Positions 16,933 to 25,242 of a stretch of DNA of 64,000 nucleotides are shown here, piece after piece. The position numbers and the translations under genes are program-made. How positions within the stretch are numbered: the stretch's first letter is position 1; every line of letters begins with the position of its first letter. Source of the DNA: an uncultured Chthonomonadales bacterium (GTDB lineage Bacteria; Armatimonadota; Chthonomonadetes; Chthonomonadales; CAJBBX01); the NCBI GenBank assembly GCA_938005745.1, contig CALLMM010000003.1, forward strand, positions 74,572 to 138,571, read 5' to 3'. The notes below the pieces were generated by a model that did not search any database, had not been told where the DNA came from, and saw only the letters and a program-made list of their open reading frames with translations.

Positions 16933-19773
16933 TCATTCGCTGCCGGTGACCGCCAGCAGCATGGGAGAGGCGACGGTGTCGGAAGCATGAAATTCTATGG
17001 CGCGGATCGGTATGTTCGGGAACGGGTTTTTCCAGCGCAGCGACTGTACGGAGACCGGATCATCGTTCCTGTCCTTCCCGATCCATGCGGCGTCGGCGGT
17101 GATGACCTCTCCGGGATCGCTCACGGCACGGATGTGATCGCCGTAGAGCAGGGGCACGGATATGCGGCGTCCATCCGCATAACGGATCACATAGCGGGCA
17201 GCCTCGCGGTTCGTGGAAGGAGAGGCGCAGGCATGAACGAAGCAGAGCCATTCAGCCTTTTTCCCGATCGTCAGGGTGATGGATTTCGGGAGACCTGTAC
17301 GGTCGGTCGCAAGCAGCCTGCCTGCCAGCGTCAAGCCTGCGGGTTGACCGGACCGACCGGCAATGGCATACGGAATATCCCCAAACCACTGGCGTCCCGT
17401 CGGAAGGTTCGCCAGGGTGGACGGAAGATCGGAAGCGAACCTCCGAAGGTCTGCCGACCAGAAGCGCGTCTGTCCGGTGATCCGCACGGGATCGCGCCAC
17501 TGCTCCCGAAACACCTGCGCAGCGCGATAGGGAAGCTGGTCGGGAGGAAGAGGAGTGCCGCTCCAGGCATACTCCGCCGCCAGAATAAAGGCGGCAAACT
17601 GGCGAAACTCCGTCTTCAGCACGCCCTCATGGCTGTTGTAGCCCGCCCAGGTGGACTGGAGCAGCCCATGCGCCTTTCGGTCAATGGCAGCGCGCGCAAA
17701 CTGGTAGATGTTTTCCGGGTTGTACCAGGTTGTGGCGATAACGGGAAACCCGTGAGACTGGAATACCTGCAGGCTCCTGTATCTCTCTTTCGGTTCCGGA
17801 GAGTAGTGCCAGTCCGCGATGATGACATCCGGGGGAAGCCCCTCCCGCCGCTGTCTGGCTGTCTCCGGCGTCGGCGCGTTCGCCGCCATGTCGGACGACT
17901 CCGACCGATGCAGAAGCATATCTCCCCAGAGCGCAGTCATTACCTTCTTTTCCCGAAGGTAGGCATGCAGTCTGCGCACGCTCTCCAGAAACAGGACGGT
18001 CTCCGCTTCCTGCGGCGTAGAGCCTGCGGCGACGCTCTCCGGGCGATGCGGATAGCGTCCGAACAGGTTCACCTCGTCATGCCCGATATGAAACCATTCA
18101 GGTTTGAAAATCTGCAGGGCTTCATCATAGATCGAGAAGAGGAATCGGTAGGTCTCCGGCTTCCGAACACGAACCGCGTAAGGTCGCTCCGGGTCTTCCG
18201 CCAGATCGAGGTTGCGACCGTTTCGGAACATCCACTCGGCATGACCCAGGGAGTTGATGAGCGGCGAGACCTGCATAAAGTGTGCGCGAGCGTAGTCCAC
18301 ATCCTTCTTGAGATCCTCTTTAGACATGGAGAAGTCCACCGCGATGCCCGGATCGGTGTCCCATCGCACATACTCGCACTGTAACACCAGATGGTTGAGT
18401 TTAAAGCGGCTGAAGATGCGCGAGATCAGCCGCTGATGGAAGGGCAGCGCGCGGTTGCCGACGAACAGATGCGCCGCGCGAAGAGAGAGCGAGGGGTAGT
18501 CGAGTATCTCCGCGCCGTGAAACATCAACCCCGCTGCCCGACGCTGCGCCAGCTGCCGGAGCGTCTGCAAGCCGTAGAAGGCTCCGGCGGAGGTGCGCCC
18601 GAGAACCACGATATAGTTTCGGGTTACCCGTATCTGATAGAGTTCCTGCCAGCCCGGCTTATCATCGTGATAGACAGATAGTCTCTGTGCGGCAAGCCAC
18701 CGATCGGTGGGGGTGTCGCCGGAGGGTACCGCTATCAGGATGCCTCTCCCTCTCCACGCTCCTTTTGCGCGCCGAAGCCCCCCGAAGTCTGTGCGAAACT
18801 GCGTTACCGCTCTCTGTATGCGGCGGTCATCCGGCAGTTGAACGTAGACCTCCGTTCGGGGAGTGAGAGGGAAGCGTTCGGCGGAAAAGGAAGCCTGCTT
18901 CGGGGCGGGAATGATCACGGGCGGCGTGGAGGAGAGAGGGGGCGCGTCAGGCTGTGCGATGATCGGAGGGGAGTGGCGCGCCTCTGCGCCAGTGAGAAAG
19001 GGCAGGGCGGTAAACCTGAGCGTCATAGATCGCGAAAAGGGAGTGTTTGCCGGAACGGGAGAGTCTACAAATCCCAGCCAAAGATAACGCCCTCCCTGCG
19101 CCCACTCCGCACGGCTTCCACGCCCGTCAAATACCAGAATGTCAGGGCTGTCCTCGCCCGCCTGGATGGAAAGATGGTAGGCGCGACCTCGAAACTGAAA
19201 GGTGCGAAAGCCCTGCGCCAGCATCGCCATCCGCCAGTCCGCAGAGGATGGAGGCGACCCCATTTTCCCCTGTTGAATGTCTCCCAAAGGCTCTATGGCG
19301 ATCCAATCCGCCGATTCCAGTCCGTGACTCCAGAGCCTGCCCGCCGCCCACTCGAAGCGCGCCGGCTCCGGCTGTCTCCAGAGACCCTCCATCCTGAGCG
19401 AAACCGTGTCGGGGGCAGTAACTTCGCACACGATCCTGCCCTGAAACGCGCTCTCCACCCGATCATAGACGATCACATACCGGTTGGCGCCGGTTTCGGC
19501 TGCGGGAAGAACTCTACCGCCGCTTCCCGAACTGAAACTGTCGCGCGGATTCGAGGCGAATATCTGCAGCAGGCTTCCGCGTATCACCGGCACCCCGTCG
19601 AAGGTGATCTGAAGCCCGCCTGCTCGATCAAAGGCGACGGACAGACGGCCTCCCTCTGCATGCTGCTGTGCGCTGACAGCCTGACCGTTGAAGAGACTCA
19701 GAATGCCGACGAGAAGGAGCGAACACAGGAGAAGGGGCATTCGTCCGGCTTCCGGTTTTAGGAGGCAGCGCAT
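16933..19773 (-). CDS. Exported glycoside hydrolase family 20 (beta-N-acetylhexosaminidase-like)
   Basis: 946 residues. After a short basic stretch the signal peptide runs to about residue 35 (LLLCSLLLVGILSLF, cut near VSAQQ). Residues ~40-270 form a beta-rich N-terminal module; ~280-420 match the GH20b accessory domain (IPAPKQASFS, FYGLQTLRQLAQRR); ~430-770 form the TIM barrel with DYPSLSLRAAHLF and the catalytic pair Asp566-Glu567 in HIGHDEVNLFG. Most GH20 enzymes have HIGGDE. The tail (~800-946) is another beta module. It should remove terminal GlcNAc/GalNAc outside the cytoplasm. It sits 15 bp behind accC, at the end of the efp-acc run. Confidence 0.82.
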   Translation of the reverse strand: MRCLLKPEAGRMPLLLCSLLLVGILSLFNGQAVSAQQHAEGGRLSVAFDRAGGLQITFDGVPVIRGSLLQIFASNPRDSFSSGSGGRVLPAAETGANRYVIVYDRVESAFQGRIVCEVTAPDTVSLRMEGLWRQPEPARFEWAAGRLWSHGLESADWIAIEPLGDIQQGKMGSPPSSADWRMAMLAQGFRTFQFRGRAYHLSIQAGEDSPDILVFDGRGSRAEWAQGGRYLWLGFVDSPVPANTPFSRSMTLRFTALPFLTGAEARHSPPIIAQPDAPPLSSTPPVIIPAPKQASFSAERFPLTPRTEVYVQLPDDRRIQRAVTQFRTDFGGLRRAKGAWRGRGILIAVPSGDTPTDRWLAAQRLSVYHDDKPGWQELYQIRVTRNYIVVLGRTSAGAFYGLQTLRQLAQRRAAGLMFHGAEILDYPSLSLRAAHLFVGNRALPFHQRLISRIFSRFKLNHLVLQCEYVRWDTDPGIAVDFSMSKEDLKKDVDYARAHFMQVSPLINSLGHAEWMFRNGRNLDLAEDPERPYAVRVRKPETYRFLFSIYDEALQIFKPEWFHIGHDEVNLFGRYPHRPESVAAGSTPQEAETVLFLESVRRLHAYLREKKVMTALWGDMLLHRSESSDMAANAPTPETARQRREGLPPDVIIADWHYSPEPKERYRSLQVFQSHGFPVIATTWYNPENIYQFARAAIDRKAHGLLQSTWAGYNSHEGVLKTEFRQFAAFILAAEYAWSGTPLPPDQLPYRAAQVFREQWRDPVRITGQTRFWSADLRRFASDLPSTLANLPTGRQWFGDIPYAIAGRSGQPAGLTLAGRLLATDRTGLPKSITLTIGKKAEWLCFVHACASPSTNREAARYVIRYADGRRISVPLLYGDHIRAVSDPGEVITADAAWIGKDRNDDPVSVQSLRWKNPFPNIPIRAIEFHASDTVASPMLLAVTGSE

Positions 19774-19788
19774 ACGGAGACTATCTCC

Positions 19789-21147
19789 TCAGGAACCGTT
19801 CGCCTCAATCATCATCTGGGTGATCAGATCTGTGCTGAAGTCGCCTTTGCGGTAGACCGGATGCATGATGATCCGCTTCTGCAGCTCAATGTTGGTGGGG
19901 ATGCCCTCAATCTGCATCTCGTTGAGGCAGCGGAGCATCCTCGCGATCGCGCGCGGACGATCGTACGCCCAGACGATCAGCTTCGCCAGCATGGGGTCGT
20001 AGTAGGGGGGCACTTCATAGCCGGGATAGATATGGCTGTCTACCCGGACGCCGTGTCCGCCCGGGAAGTGAACGTGCGTGATGCGTCCGGCAGAGGGGGC
20101 GTAGTTGCGTCTGGGGTCTTCCGCGGTGATGCGGCACTCGATGGAGTGCCCGCGAAAGGTGACCTCTTTCTGGCTGATGGAGATGCGTTCTCCAGAGGCG
20201 ATTCGGATCTGCTCACGAACGATATCGAGTCCGGTTACCATCTCCGTCACCGGGTGCTCGACCTGCAGGCGCGTATTCATCTCCAGAAAGTAGAACTCGC
20301 CGTTCTTATCTGCGAGAAACTCGATGGTTCCCGCGTTCCGATACCCGACGCTGCGCGCCAGCCGGACCGCTGCGTCTGCAATCCGGTTCTGCAGACCGGT
20401 CGGTATCTCGCTGGCAGGAGCCTCCTCGACCAGTTTTTTATGACGGATGTTCTGTACTGAGCAGTCCCGCAGTCCCAGATGGATCACCTGCCCGTGCGAA
20501 TCCGCCAGCACCTGCGCCTCGATGTGTCGGGGCTGTTCGATGAACCTCTCCATATAGACTTCGGGATTGCCGAAGGCGGCTTCCGCCTCAGAGCGAGCCA
20601 TCTGCAGGGAGCGGGGCAGCTCTTCGGGATCGAGCACCTTCCGGATGCCCGTGCCGCCCCCTCCCGCGACGGCTTTGATCAGAAGGGGATATCCGATCTT
20701 CTGCGCGACCCTCTGCGCCTCCTGTTCGCTGTTGACCGTTCCCTCATTGCCAGGAATGATGGGAACCCTCGCCTGACGGGCGATCTGGCGGGCACGCGCT
20801 TTGTCGCCCATCTGTTCGATCACCCCGGGGGGGGGGCCGATGAAGGTGAGATGACAGGCTTCGCAGGCTTCCGCAAAACTCGCCTGTTCGCTCAGGTAGC
20901 CGTATCCGGGATGGATCGCTTCGGCGCCGGTGATCTGCGCGGCGGAGATGATGTTGGGCGCATGGAGATAGCTGTCCTTGTTGGGAGGCGGTCCGATGCA
21001 GACCGCTTCATCCGCAAGCTGAACGTGCAGAGAGTCGGTGTCGGCGGTTGAGTAGACTGCAACCGTTTTTATCTTCAGCTCCTGGCAGGCGCGAATGATC
21101 CGCACCGCGATCTCACCGCGATTTGCGACAAGTATTTTCTTAAACAT
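19789..21147 (-). CDS. accC: Biotin carboxylase subunit of acetyl-CoA carboxylase
   Basis: 452 residues, standard length. It carboxylates biotin carried on AccB using ATP and bicarbonate, the first step of malonyl-CoA formation. Domains: N-terminal biotin-carboxylase fold (KILVANRGEIAVRIIRACQ), ATP-grasp with the glycine loop KAVAGGGGTGIRKV and catalytic EMNTRLQVEHPVTEMVTGLD, and the C-terminal domain ending in RMLRCLNEMQIEGIPTNIEL. It follows accB in the same direction but a prepilin gene lies between them. Pyruvate carboxylase subunit A is an alternative; the accB next door makes AccC much more likely. Confidence 0.94.
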   Translation of the reverse strand: MFKKILVANRGEIAVRIIRACQELKIKTVAVYSTADTDSLHVQLADEAVCIGPPPNKDSYLHAPNIISAAQITGAEAIHPGYGYLSEQASFAEACEACHLTFIGPPPGVIEQMGDKARARQIARQARVPIIPGNEGTVNSEQEAQRVAQKIGYPLLIKAVAGGGGTGIRKVLDPEELPRSLQMARSEAEAAFGNPEVYMERFIEQPRHIEAQVLADSHGQVIHLGLRDCSVQNIRHKKLVEEAPASEIPTGLQNRIADAAVRLARSVGYRNAGTIEFLADKNGEFYFLEMNTRLQVEHPVTEMVTGLDIVREQIRIASGERISISQKEVTFRGHSIECRITAEDPRRNYAPSAGRITHVHFPGGHGVRVDSHIYPGYEVPPYYDPMLAKLIVWAYDRPRAIARMLRCLNEMQIEGIPTNIELQKRIIMHPVYRKGDFSTDLITQMMIEANGS

Positions 21148-21223
21148 AGGGTGTTATCTGAAAGGGCAGGTTGTGTGTCTGAGAGATGTTGAGAAGCTGT
21201 AAAAGCAGACGAACGGTCAGGAT

Positions 21224-21598
21224 TCAGAATTTTTCGTGACCGGGATGAGGACAGCGCACCTGTCCGGTTTGCGAGTCATACAGATACGGCTCTTTCCCGA
21301 CCTCGCAGCGGCTGATCGGAGCCGTTTCGCGCATATCGGTGAGGCTCTGCGGCAGCTTTCCATCGGGATCGGCAGCAGAATACGCCTGGATCGCCTGTCG
21401 AACCTGTCGGATGTTCTGCTGGCAGACGGAGTCTTTCGCGACTTTGACCGGCGCTCTGACCGCCTTCCCGTCCGGGCGTTTGCCTCCGATGTAGTTGGGA
21501 AGAATGATGGCTGCCAGAATAAGAATGATCAGGAGAACGATGAGCAGTTCAACCAGCGAGAAGCCGCAGGCTTTGCGAGGATTGCCGCCCGTTTTCAT
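21224..21598 (-). CDS. Prepilin-like protein (type II/IV secretion or competence pseudopilin)
   Basis: 124 residues. A short basic leader ends at Gly12, then FSLVELLIVLLIILILAAIILP gives the prepilin peptidase site and the hydrophobic N-terminal helix. A soluble C-terminal part has QQNIRQVRQAIQAYSAADPDGKLPQSLTDM and ends in PYLYDSQTGQVRCPHPGHEKF, a pattern found in small pseudopilins; its two Cys (CEVG...RCPH) may form a disulfide. It should be processed by a prepilin peptidase and inserted in a pilus or pseudopilus. Its place, 3 bp after accB and 76 bp before accC, is unusual and suggests shared transcription. Confidence 0.8.
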   Translation of the reverse strand: MKTGGNPRKACGFSLVELLIVLLIILILAAIILPNYIGGKRPDGKAVRAPVKVAKDSVCQQNIRQVRQAIQAYSAADPDGKLPQSLTDMRETAPISRCEVGKEPYLYDSQTGQVRCPHPGHEKF

Positions 21599-21601
21599 CG
21601 T

Positions 21602-22033
21602 CTAACCTCCCGGCGCCAGTCTGAAGAGGGGCTGCCCGTACTCCACCGGCATGCCGTCTTCCGCCAGAACCTCCTCCACGACCCCGCTCTGTTCTGCGCG
21701 AACATCGTTCATCAGCTTCATCGATTCGATCATGCCCACCACCTGACCTTCGCAAATCGCGTCCCCTGCGCGCACCGGCGTGCGCGCCTGACGGAAGATG
21801 CCGACCATCGGGGCGGTGATCTCCAGAGCGGCTTCGGCGGCGGCTTCCGCGCCTGCGGCTGTCTGAGCCTGCGTTTGGACGGAGGTCGTCTCCGTCTCGT
21901 TGCGAGGTCTCTGCTGGGGAAGGGCGGCATTTTTACGAATGGTGATGCGTCTTCCCTCTTTCTGCACCGTCAGTTCCGAGACCCGTGCTCCCGCAACCAG
22001 GCGCACCAGTTGTTCTATCTCATCCATTCCCAT
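21602..22033 (-). CDS. accB: Biotin carboxyl carrier protein of acetyl-CoA carboxylase
   Basis: 143 residues. N-terminal ~35 residues (IEQLVRLVAGARVSELTVQKEG) are the conserved helix and strand found in AccB; an Ala/Thr/Gln-rich flexible linker covers about 37-70; the biotinyl domain (about 72-143) contains APMVGIF and the target Lys106 in IESMKLMNDV. The residue before the Met is Ser and the one after Lys is Leu, versus AMKM in E. coli; SMKL is a common variant. The Lys is biotinylated by BirA and carries carboxyl groups from AccC. Cotranscribed with the membrane gene upstream (31 bp gap). Confidence 0.9.
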   Translation of the reverse strand: MGMDEIEQLVRLVAGARVSELTVQKEGRRITIRKNAALPQQRPRNETETTSVQTQAQTAAGAEAAAEAALEITAPMVGIFRQARTPVRAGDAICEGQVVGMIESMKLMNDVRAEQSGVVEEVLAEDGMPVEYGQPLFRLAPGG

Positions 22034-22064
22034 AGAGACCCCGCTTATGTTCCGTTATCCGGCG

Positions 22065-23291
22065 TTAGATCTTAAGCTTGAAAACCACGTATTCAAGGAA
22101 CCTCAGCGTCCAGGTCAGCGCAATGACCATCAGGCAGGCAAGAATGATAAACTGCGCGGCGGAACTGACGCTCGATGTCAGCGACAGGCTGGCGGGATTG
22201 GCTCCCAGCGACAGGTTTGACATGATGCGGTCCGCTCCTGCCAGAAGAGAGTTTAGACCGGACTGTATCTGCTCAAAATAGATAAAGCAGATCAGCGGAA
22301 TGACAATGATGACGATCGGCGACAGGAACTGGTACTTCAGACGCTGATGCTCATTATAGATTACGCAGTTGCGGCAGCGTTCCTTCTTCTGCGCGGGGGT
22401 CAGATTGGGATTGTGCGGTATCTTCACATCCTTCGGCTTGATCTCCCGCACGATTTCGCGGCGGGGCATCTCCTCGGTCTTCTGAGGAGGCGCTGCGCCG
22501 ACGGCGTCATTGACCGGCTCCTCCTTCTTGATGAGGTCCATCTCCTCTTTATTGATCAGGGAGTCCATCGCCTTGCGTATGACGTTCTCTTCGCACATAC
22601 AGCCCACCCGCTGCTTCCAGCATTTTGTGCGGGCATGAAAGATCGGGCAGCGTTTGCGGATCGCCTCACGGCAGTAGGACATCTGCCAGCATTTTGCGAA
22701 GACCCCGATCAATGCCGGTCCGACCTCCGTCTCCTCCTTGACGGAGCCGCCGAACTGCAGAGCGGAAAACTCCTCGCGCTTGCGCCGCGACCCATCGGCG
22801 AGGCGCAGGATGATGTCGCGTATCGTCAGGATGCCCCCCGGAATCGCCAGCATCAACCCCAGCATCATGATCTCGTTGTAGGCGGCGAGGGCGGGCATGT
22901 TGCGCGTGCGGTTCCACTCCTCCAGCGTTCCGGGCGAGAGCATGCTGAACAGGAAGGGGAAGCCGTAGTAGCAGAAGACCCCGCCGGCAATCAACACATA
23001 GCCCAGCGTCTCCTCGTCATAGTAGAGGATGCAGATGGTCAGCATCATGATGCTGAAGGAGATGTTGAACCAGAAGATCGCGCCGGTGATATTGTTCAGC
23101 AGTCGAGTCCGAGCCTCCGGGGTCAGCATGCTCCAGTTGTTCACTTCGCCGAACAGAAATCCGTAGAGAACATACGCGCCCAGCGCAACGGTCGCGACGA
23201 CGGACAGCTGCATCGCCTTGCGCACCCAGTCCATCAGGGTCTGATAGGCGCGCTCGCCAGAATGGACTCGTGGTGTGTGTGTGATTGGCAC
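22065..23291 (-). CDS. Six-TM membrane protein with a cysteine-rich loop
   Basis: 408 residues, family not recognised. Four membrane segments lie in the first ~170 residues (around 30-50, 70-92, 97-118 and 140-165), then a ~160-residue hydrophilic loop, then two more (about 322-342 and 375-400). The loop has a cysteine cluster: KCWQMSYCREA, RKRCPIFHART, KCWKQRVGCMCEE and later RCRNC, i.e. C-x5-C-x7-C-x8-C-x6-C-x-C and a separate C-x2-C. This could bind zinc or an Fe-S cluster. A charged Lys/Glu/Pro stretch joins them. By the positive-inside rule the loop is probably cytoplasmic. It lies between efp and accB in one operon. No function should be assigned. Confidence 0.65.
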   Translation of the reverse strand: MPITHTPRVHSGERAYQTLMDWVRKAMQLSVVATVALGAYVLYGFLFGEVNNWSMLTPEARTRLLNNITGAIFWFNISFSIMMLTICILYYDEETLGYVLIAGGVFCYYGFPFLFSMLSPGTLEEWNRTRNMPALAAYNEIMMLGLMLAIPGGILTIRDIILRLADGSRRKREEFSALQFGGSVKEETEVGPALIGVFAKCWQMSYCREAIRKRCPIFHARTKCWKQRVGCMCEENVIRKAMDSLINKEEMDLIKKEEPVNDAVGAAPPQKTEEMPRREIVREIKPKDVKIPHNPNLTPAQKKERCRNCVIYNEHQRLKYQFLSPIVIIVIPLICFIYFEQIQSGLNSLLAGADRIMSNLSLGANPASLSLTSSVSSAAQFIILACLMVIALTWTLRFLEYVVFKLKI

Positions 23292-23329
23292 GGTATGGTT
23301 CTCCTGTGGCGGAGAAGCCCCGCCTTCGA

Positions 23330-23890
23330 CTACTTCACGCGCTCCAGATAGGAGTCTGTGCGGGTATCTACCTTTACGCGCGTTCCAACGTTCACGAAGA
23401 AGGGAACCTGAATAACGGCTCCGGTCTCCAGGGTCGCGGGTTTCGAGCCGCCGGAAGCCGTATCACCGCGCATGTCCGGCTCCGTCTCGACCACTTCCAG
23501 TTCGACGAAGTAGGGCACTTCCGCGCCGATGATGGTGCCGTTATGGTCAATCACGGTAACTTCCATACCATCTTTCAGGTACTTCACGGCGTCGCCGAAC
23601 TGCGCCTTCGAGACAGTGATCTGTTCGAAGGTGGTGTTGTCCATCAGATAGTACTCATCATCCTGGCTGTAGAGAAACTGCATCGGGCGACGCTCCAGGC
23701 GCGCCTGCTCCATCCGCTCTCCGGCGCGGAAGGTCTTGTCCAGCACCGCGCCGGTGCGCACATTCTTCAGTTTCGTCCGCACAAACGCGCCGCCCTTACC
23801 CGGCTTGACGTGCTGGAACTCGATGATGGTATAGATTTCGTTGTCCTGAATGATGGAAAGCCCGTTCCGAAAATCGCTGGTGTCAATCAC
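23330..23890 (-). CDS. efp: Elongation factor P
   Basis: 186 residues from the GTG at 23890, 12 nt after GGGAGG; this start gives the usual N-terminus (VIDTSDFRNGLSII), whereas the ATG at 23917 would lie upstream of the ribosome site. The three-domain beta structure is seen: KOW-like domain 1 with the tip loop VKPGKGGAF, where Lys32 is the residue that reaches the peptidyl-transferase centre, OB domain 2 with MQFLYSQDDEYYLMD, and domain 3 ending in GTRVKVDTRTDSYLERV. It rescues ribosomes stalled on polyproline. Lys32 could be modified but no EpmA/EarP/YmfI-type enzyme is in the window. It heads the efp-accB-accC run. Confidence 0.93.
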   Translation of the reverse strand: MIDTSDFRNGLSIIQDNEIYTIIEFQHVKPGKGGAFVRTKLKNVRTGAVLDKTFRAGERMEQARLERRPMQFLYSQDDEYYLMDNTTFEQITVSKAQFGDAVKYLKDGMEVTVIDHNGTIIGAEVPYFVELEVVETEPDMRGDTASGGSKPATLETGAVIQVPFFVNVGTRVKVDTRTDSYLERVK

Positions 23891-23942
23891 GACTGTGTAT
23901 ATCCTCCCAGGAGTCATGGGCGGTCTATCCGCCGCGATTCAC

Positions 23943-23973
23943 CATTATAGCATATCCCTCTCCGGCAGGGCAA
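23943..23973 (-). promoter_or_regulatory. Promoter for efp
   Basis: Minus strand TATAAT (23943-23948) preceded by TGC, an extended -10, with TTGCCC (23968-23973) 19 bp upstream. Start expected near 23936. Confidence 0.5.
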
Positions 23974-23984
23974 GGAGAGTATAA

Positions 23985-23998
23985 GTATACAAATATAC
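23985..23998. promoter_or_regulatory. Short dyad between efp and the oxidoreductase gene
   Basis: GTATA-CAAA-TATAC, a perfect 5-bp inverted repeat in an AT-rich patch. It lies upstream of both divergent genes, 87 bp before the ATG at 24101. Possible operator; no other evidence. Confidence 0.3.
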
Positions 23999-24100
23999 AC
24001 ATTTCTTCGAATCCCGCTCCGGCAGGAGTCACCGGCGAGAGCGTGGAACTACGCCTGCGGAAGGCGAGATTCCAAATTCATACAGGAGCCAATTACAGCA

Positions 24101-25108
24101 ATGGCAGATACAGCAAAAAGGTTACACGGCGCGGTGATCGGTTACGGCGGAGCGTTCAACATGGGAAAGGCGCACGCTAACTGGATGAACAACGCCGGAA
24201 TTCAGACGGTGGCTGCCTGCGATATTGACCCGAAACGCATGGAAGCCGCCCGCGCAGACTTCCCGGGGATCCGCACCTATACCGATCTGAAGTCGCTTCT
24301 GCAGGATAAGGAGGTAGACCTCTGTGTGGTGATCCTGCCGCATAATCTCCATGCGGAGGCGGCAATCGCGTGCGCCAATGCGGGAAAACATGTGATCGTC
24401 GAAAAGCCGATGTGCATCACGGTTGCGGAGGCGGACGCCATGATCGAGGCGGCAAAGAAGAACGGCGTGATGCTCTCCGTCTTCCATAATCGCCGGCATG
24501 ACGGCGACTTCATGGCGATACGAGAGGTGATCCAGAAGGGGCTGATCGGAGAGGTCTTCCATATCGAGGCGGGGGGCGGCGGTTACGGTCATCCGGGAAC
24601 CTGGTGGCGTGCCGACAAGAAGATATCGGGGGGCGCGATGTACGACTGGGGGGCGCACTTCCTGGACTGGATTCTCAATCTGGTTCCCTCTCCGGTGGCG
24701 GGCGTCAACGGCTTCTTCCAGAAGCGCGTCTGGATGGATGCAACCAATGAAGATCATACGCAGGCGGTTATTCGCTTTGAGAACGGCTGCGTCGCCGATC
24801 TACAGATCAGCAGCCTGTCCGCGGTCGGTCGTCCCCGCTGGCGCATTCTCGGCACAAAAGGGGGGATCCTGGATGAGGGCAACGGCTCGCTGACGGTGAA
24901 TGTGGCGCATGAGGGCTATGTAGCAACGATCCAGGTTCCCTACAAGCAGAGTAACTGGCAGGCATACTACGACGGCATCGCGGCGCATCTGTTAAAAAAG
25001 GAGCCTTTGGATGTGAAGCCGGAGGAGGCGCGGCGAATAATAGCCATCCTGGAGGCGGCGGAGAAGTCGTCGAAATCCGGGGAGGTCGTGAAGCCGGACT
25101 ACGTCTAG
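24101..25108 (+). CDS. Gfo/Idh/MocA-family oxidoreductase
   Basis: 335 residues. Rossmann domain with AVIGYGGAFNMGKAHANWM (GYGGAFN is a less usual glycine turn), then VVILPHNLHAEAAIACANAG and the catalytic EKPMC motif (Lys). The C-terminal domain has GGAMYDWGAHFLDWILNLV with the expected Asp and His, and a beta-sheet with HTQAVIRFENGCVADLQIS. CAGGAG lies before the start. It is the first gene of a plus-strand cluster with an aldo/keto reductase and an altronate-dehydratase-like enzyme, which points to sugar or sugar-acid breakdown. A clear hairpin follows it, so it may be its own transcript. Confidence 0.82.
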   Translation: MADTAKRLHGAVIGYGGAFNMGKAHANWMNNAGIQTVAACDIDPKRMEAARADFPGIRTYTDLKSLLQDKEVDLCVVILPHNLHAEAAIACANAGKHVIVEKPMCITVAEADAMIEAAKKNGVMLSVFHNRRHDGDFMAIREVIQKGLIGEVFHIEAGGGGYGHPGTWWRADKKISGGAMYDWGAHFLDWILNLVPSPVAGVNGFFQKRVWMDATNEDHTQAVIRFENGCVADLQISSLSAVGRPRWRILGTKGGILDEGNGSLTVNVAHEGYVATIQVPYKQSNWQAYYDGIAAHLLKKEPLDVKPEEARRIIAILEAAEKSSKSGEVVKPDYV

Positions 25109-25148
25109 CCGTATCGCCCGCGCACTTGCGGCGCTCTGGATTGCGGAG

Positions 25149-25178
25149 GAAGAACACGCCCGCTCCGGCGTGTTCTTC
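25149..25178 (+). terminator. Hairpin after the oxidoreductase gene
   Basis: A perfect 12-bp stem, GAAGAACACGCC (25149-25160) with its complement (25167-25178), and a 6-nt loop; followed by GGCGTTTC, a weak T-run. It lies 40 bp after the stop at 25108 and 65 bp before the next start. Confidence 0.6.
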
Positions 25179-25242
25179 GGCGTTTCTGGAGTAAACTGAA
25201 AAGAGAGAGTAGCTTCAATCAACGCTGATAAGGGAGGAGATG

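Noticed and set aside
17000..18400. A 465-codon plus-strand frame over the GH20 gene
   Set aside because: Antisense shadow; the minus-strand frame has signal peptide and GH20 motifs.
24006..24024. A tRNA-like 3' end (TTCGAATCCCGCTCCGGCA)
   Set aside because: The preceding bases do not pair with CCCGC to form a T-stem and no acceptor partner is upstream. Chance likeness or at most an old remnant.
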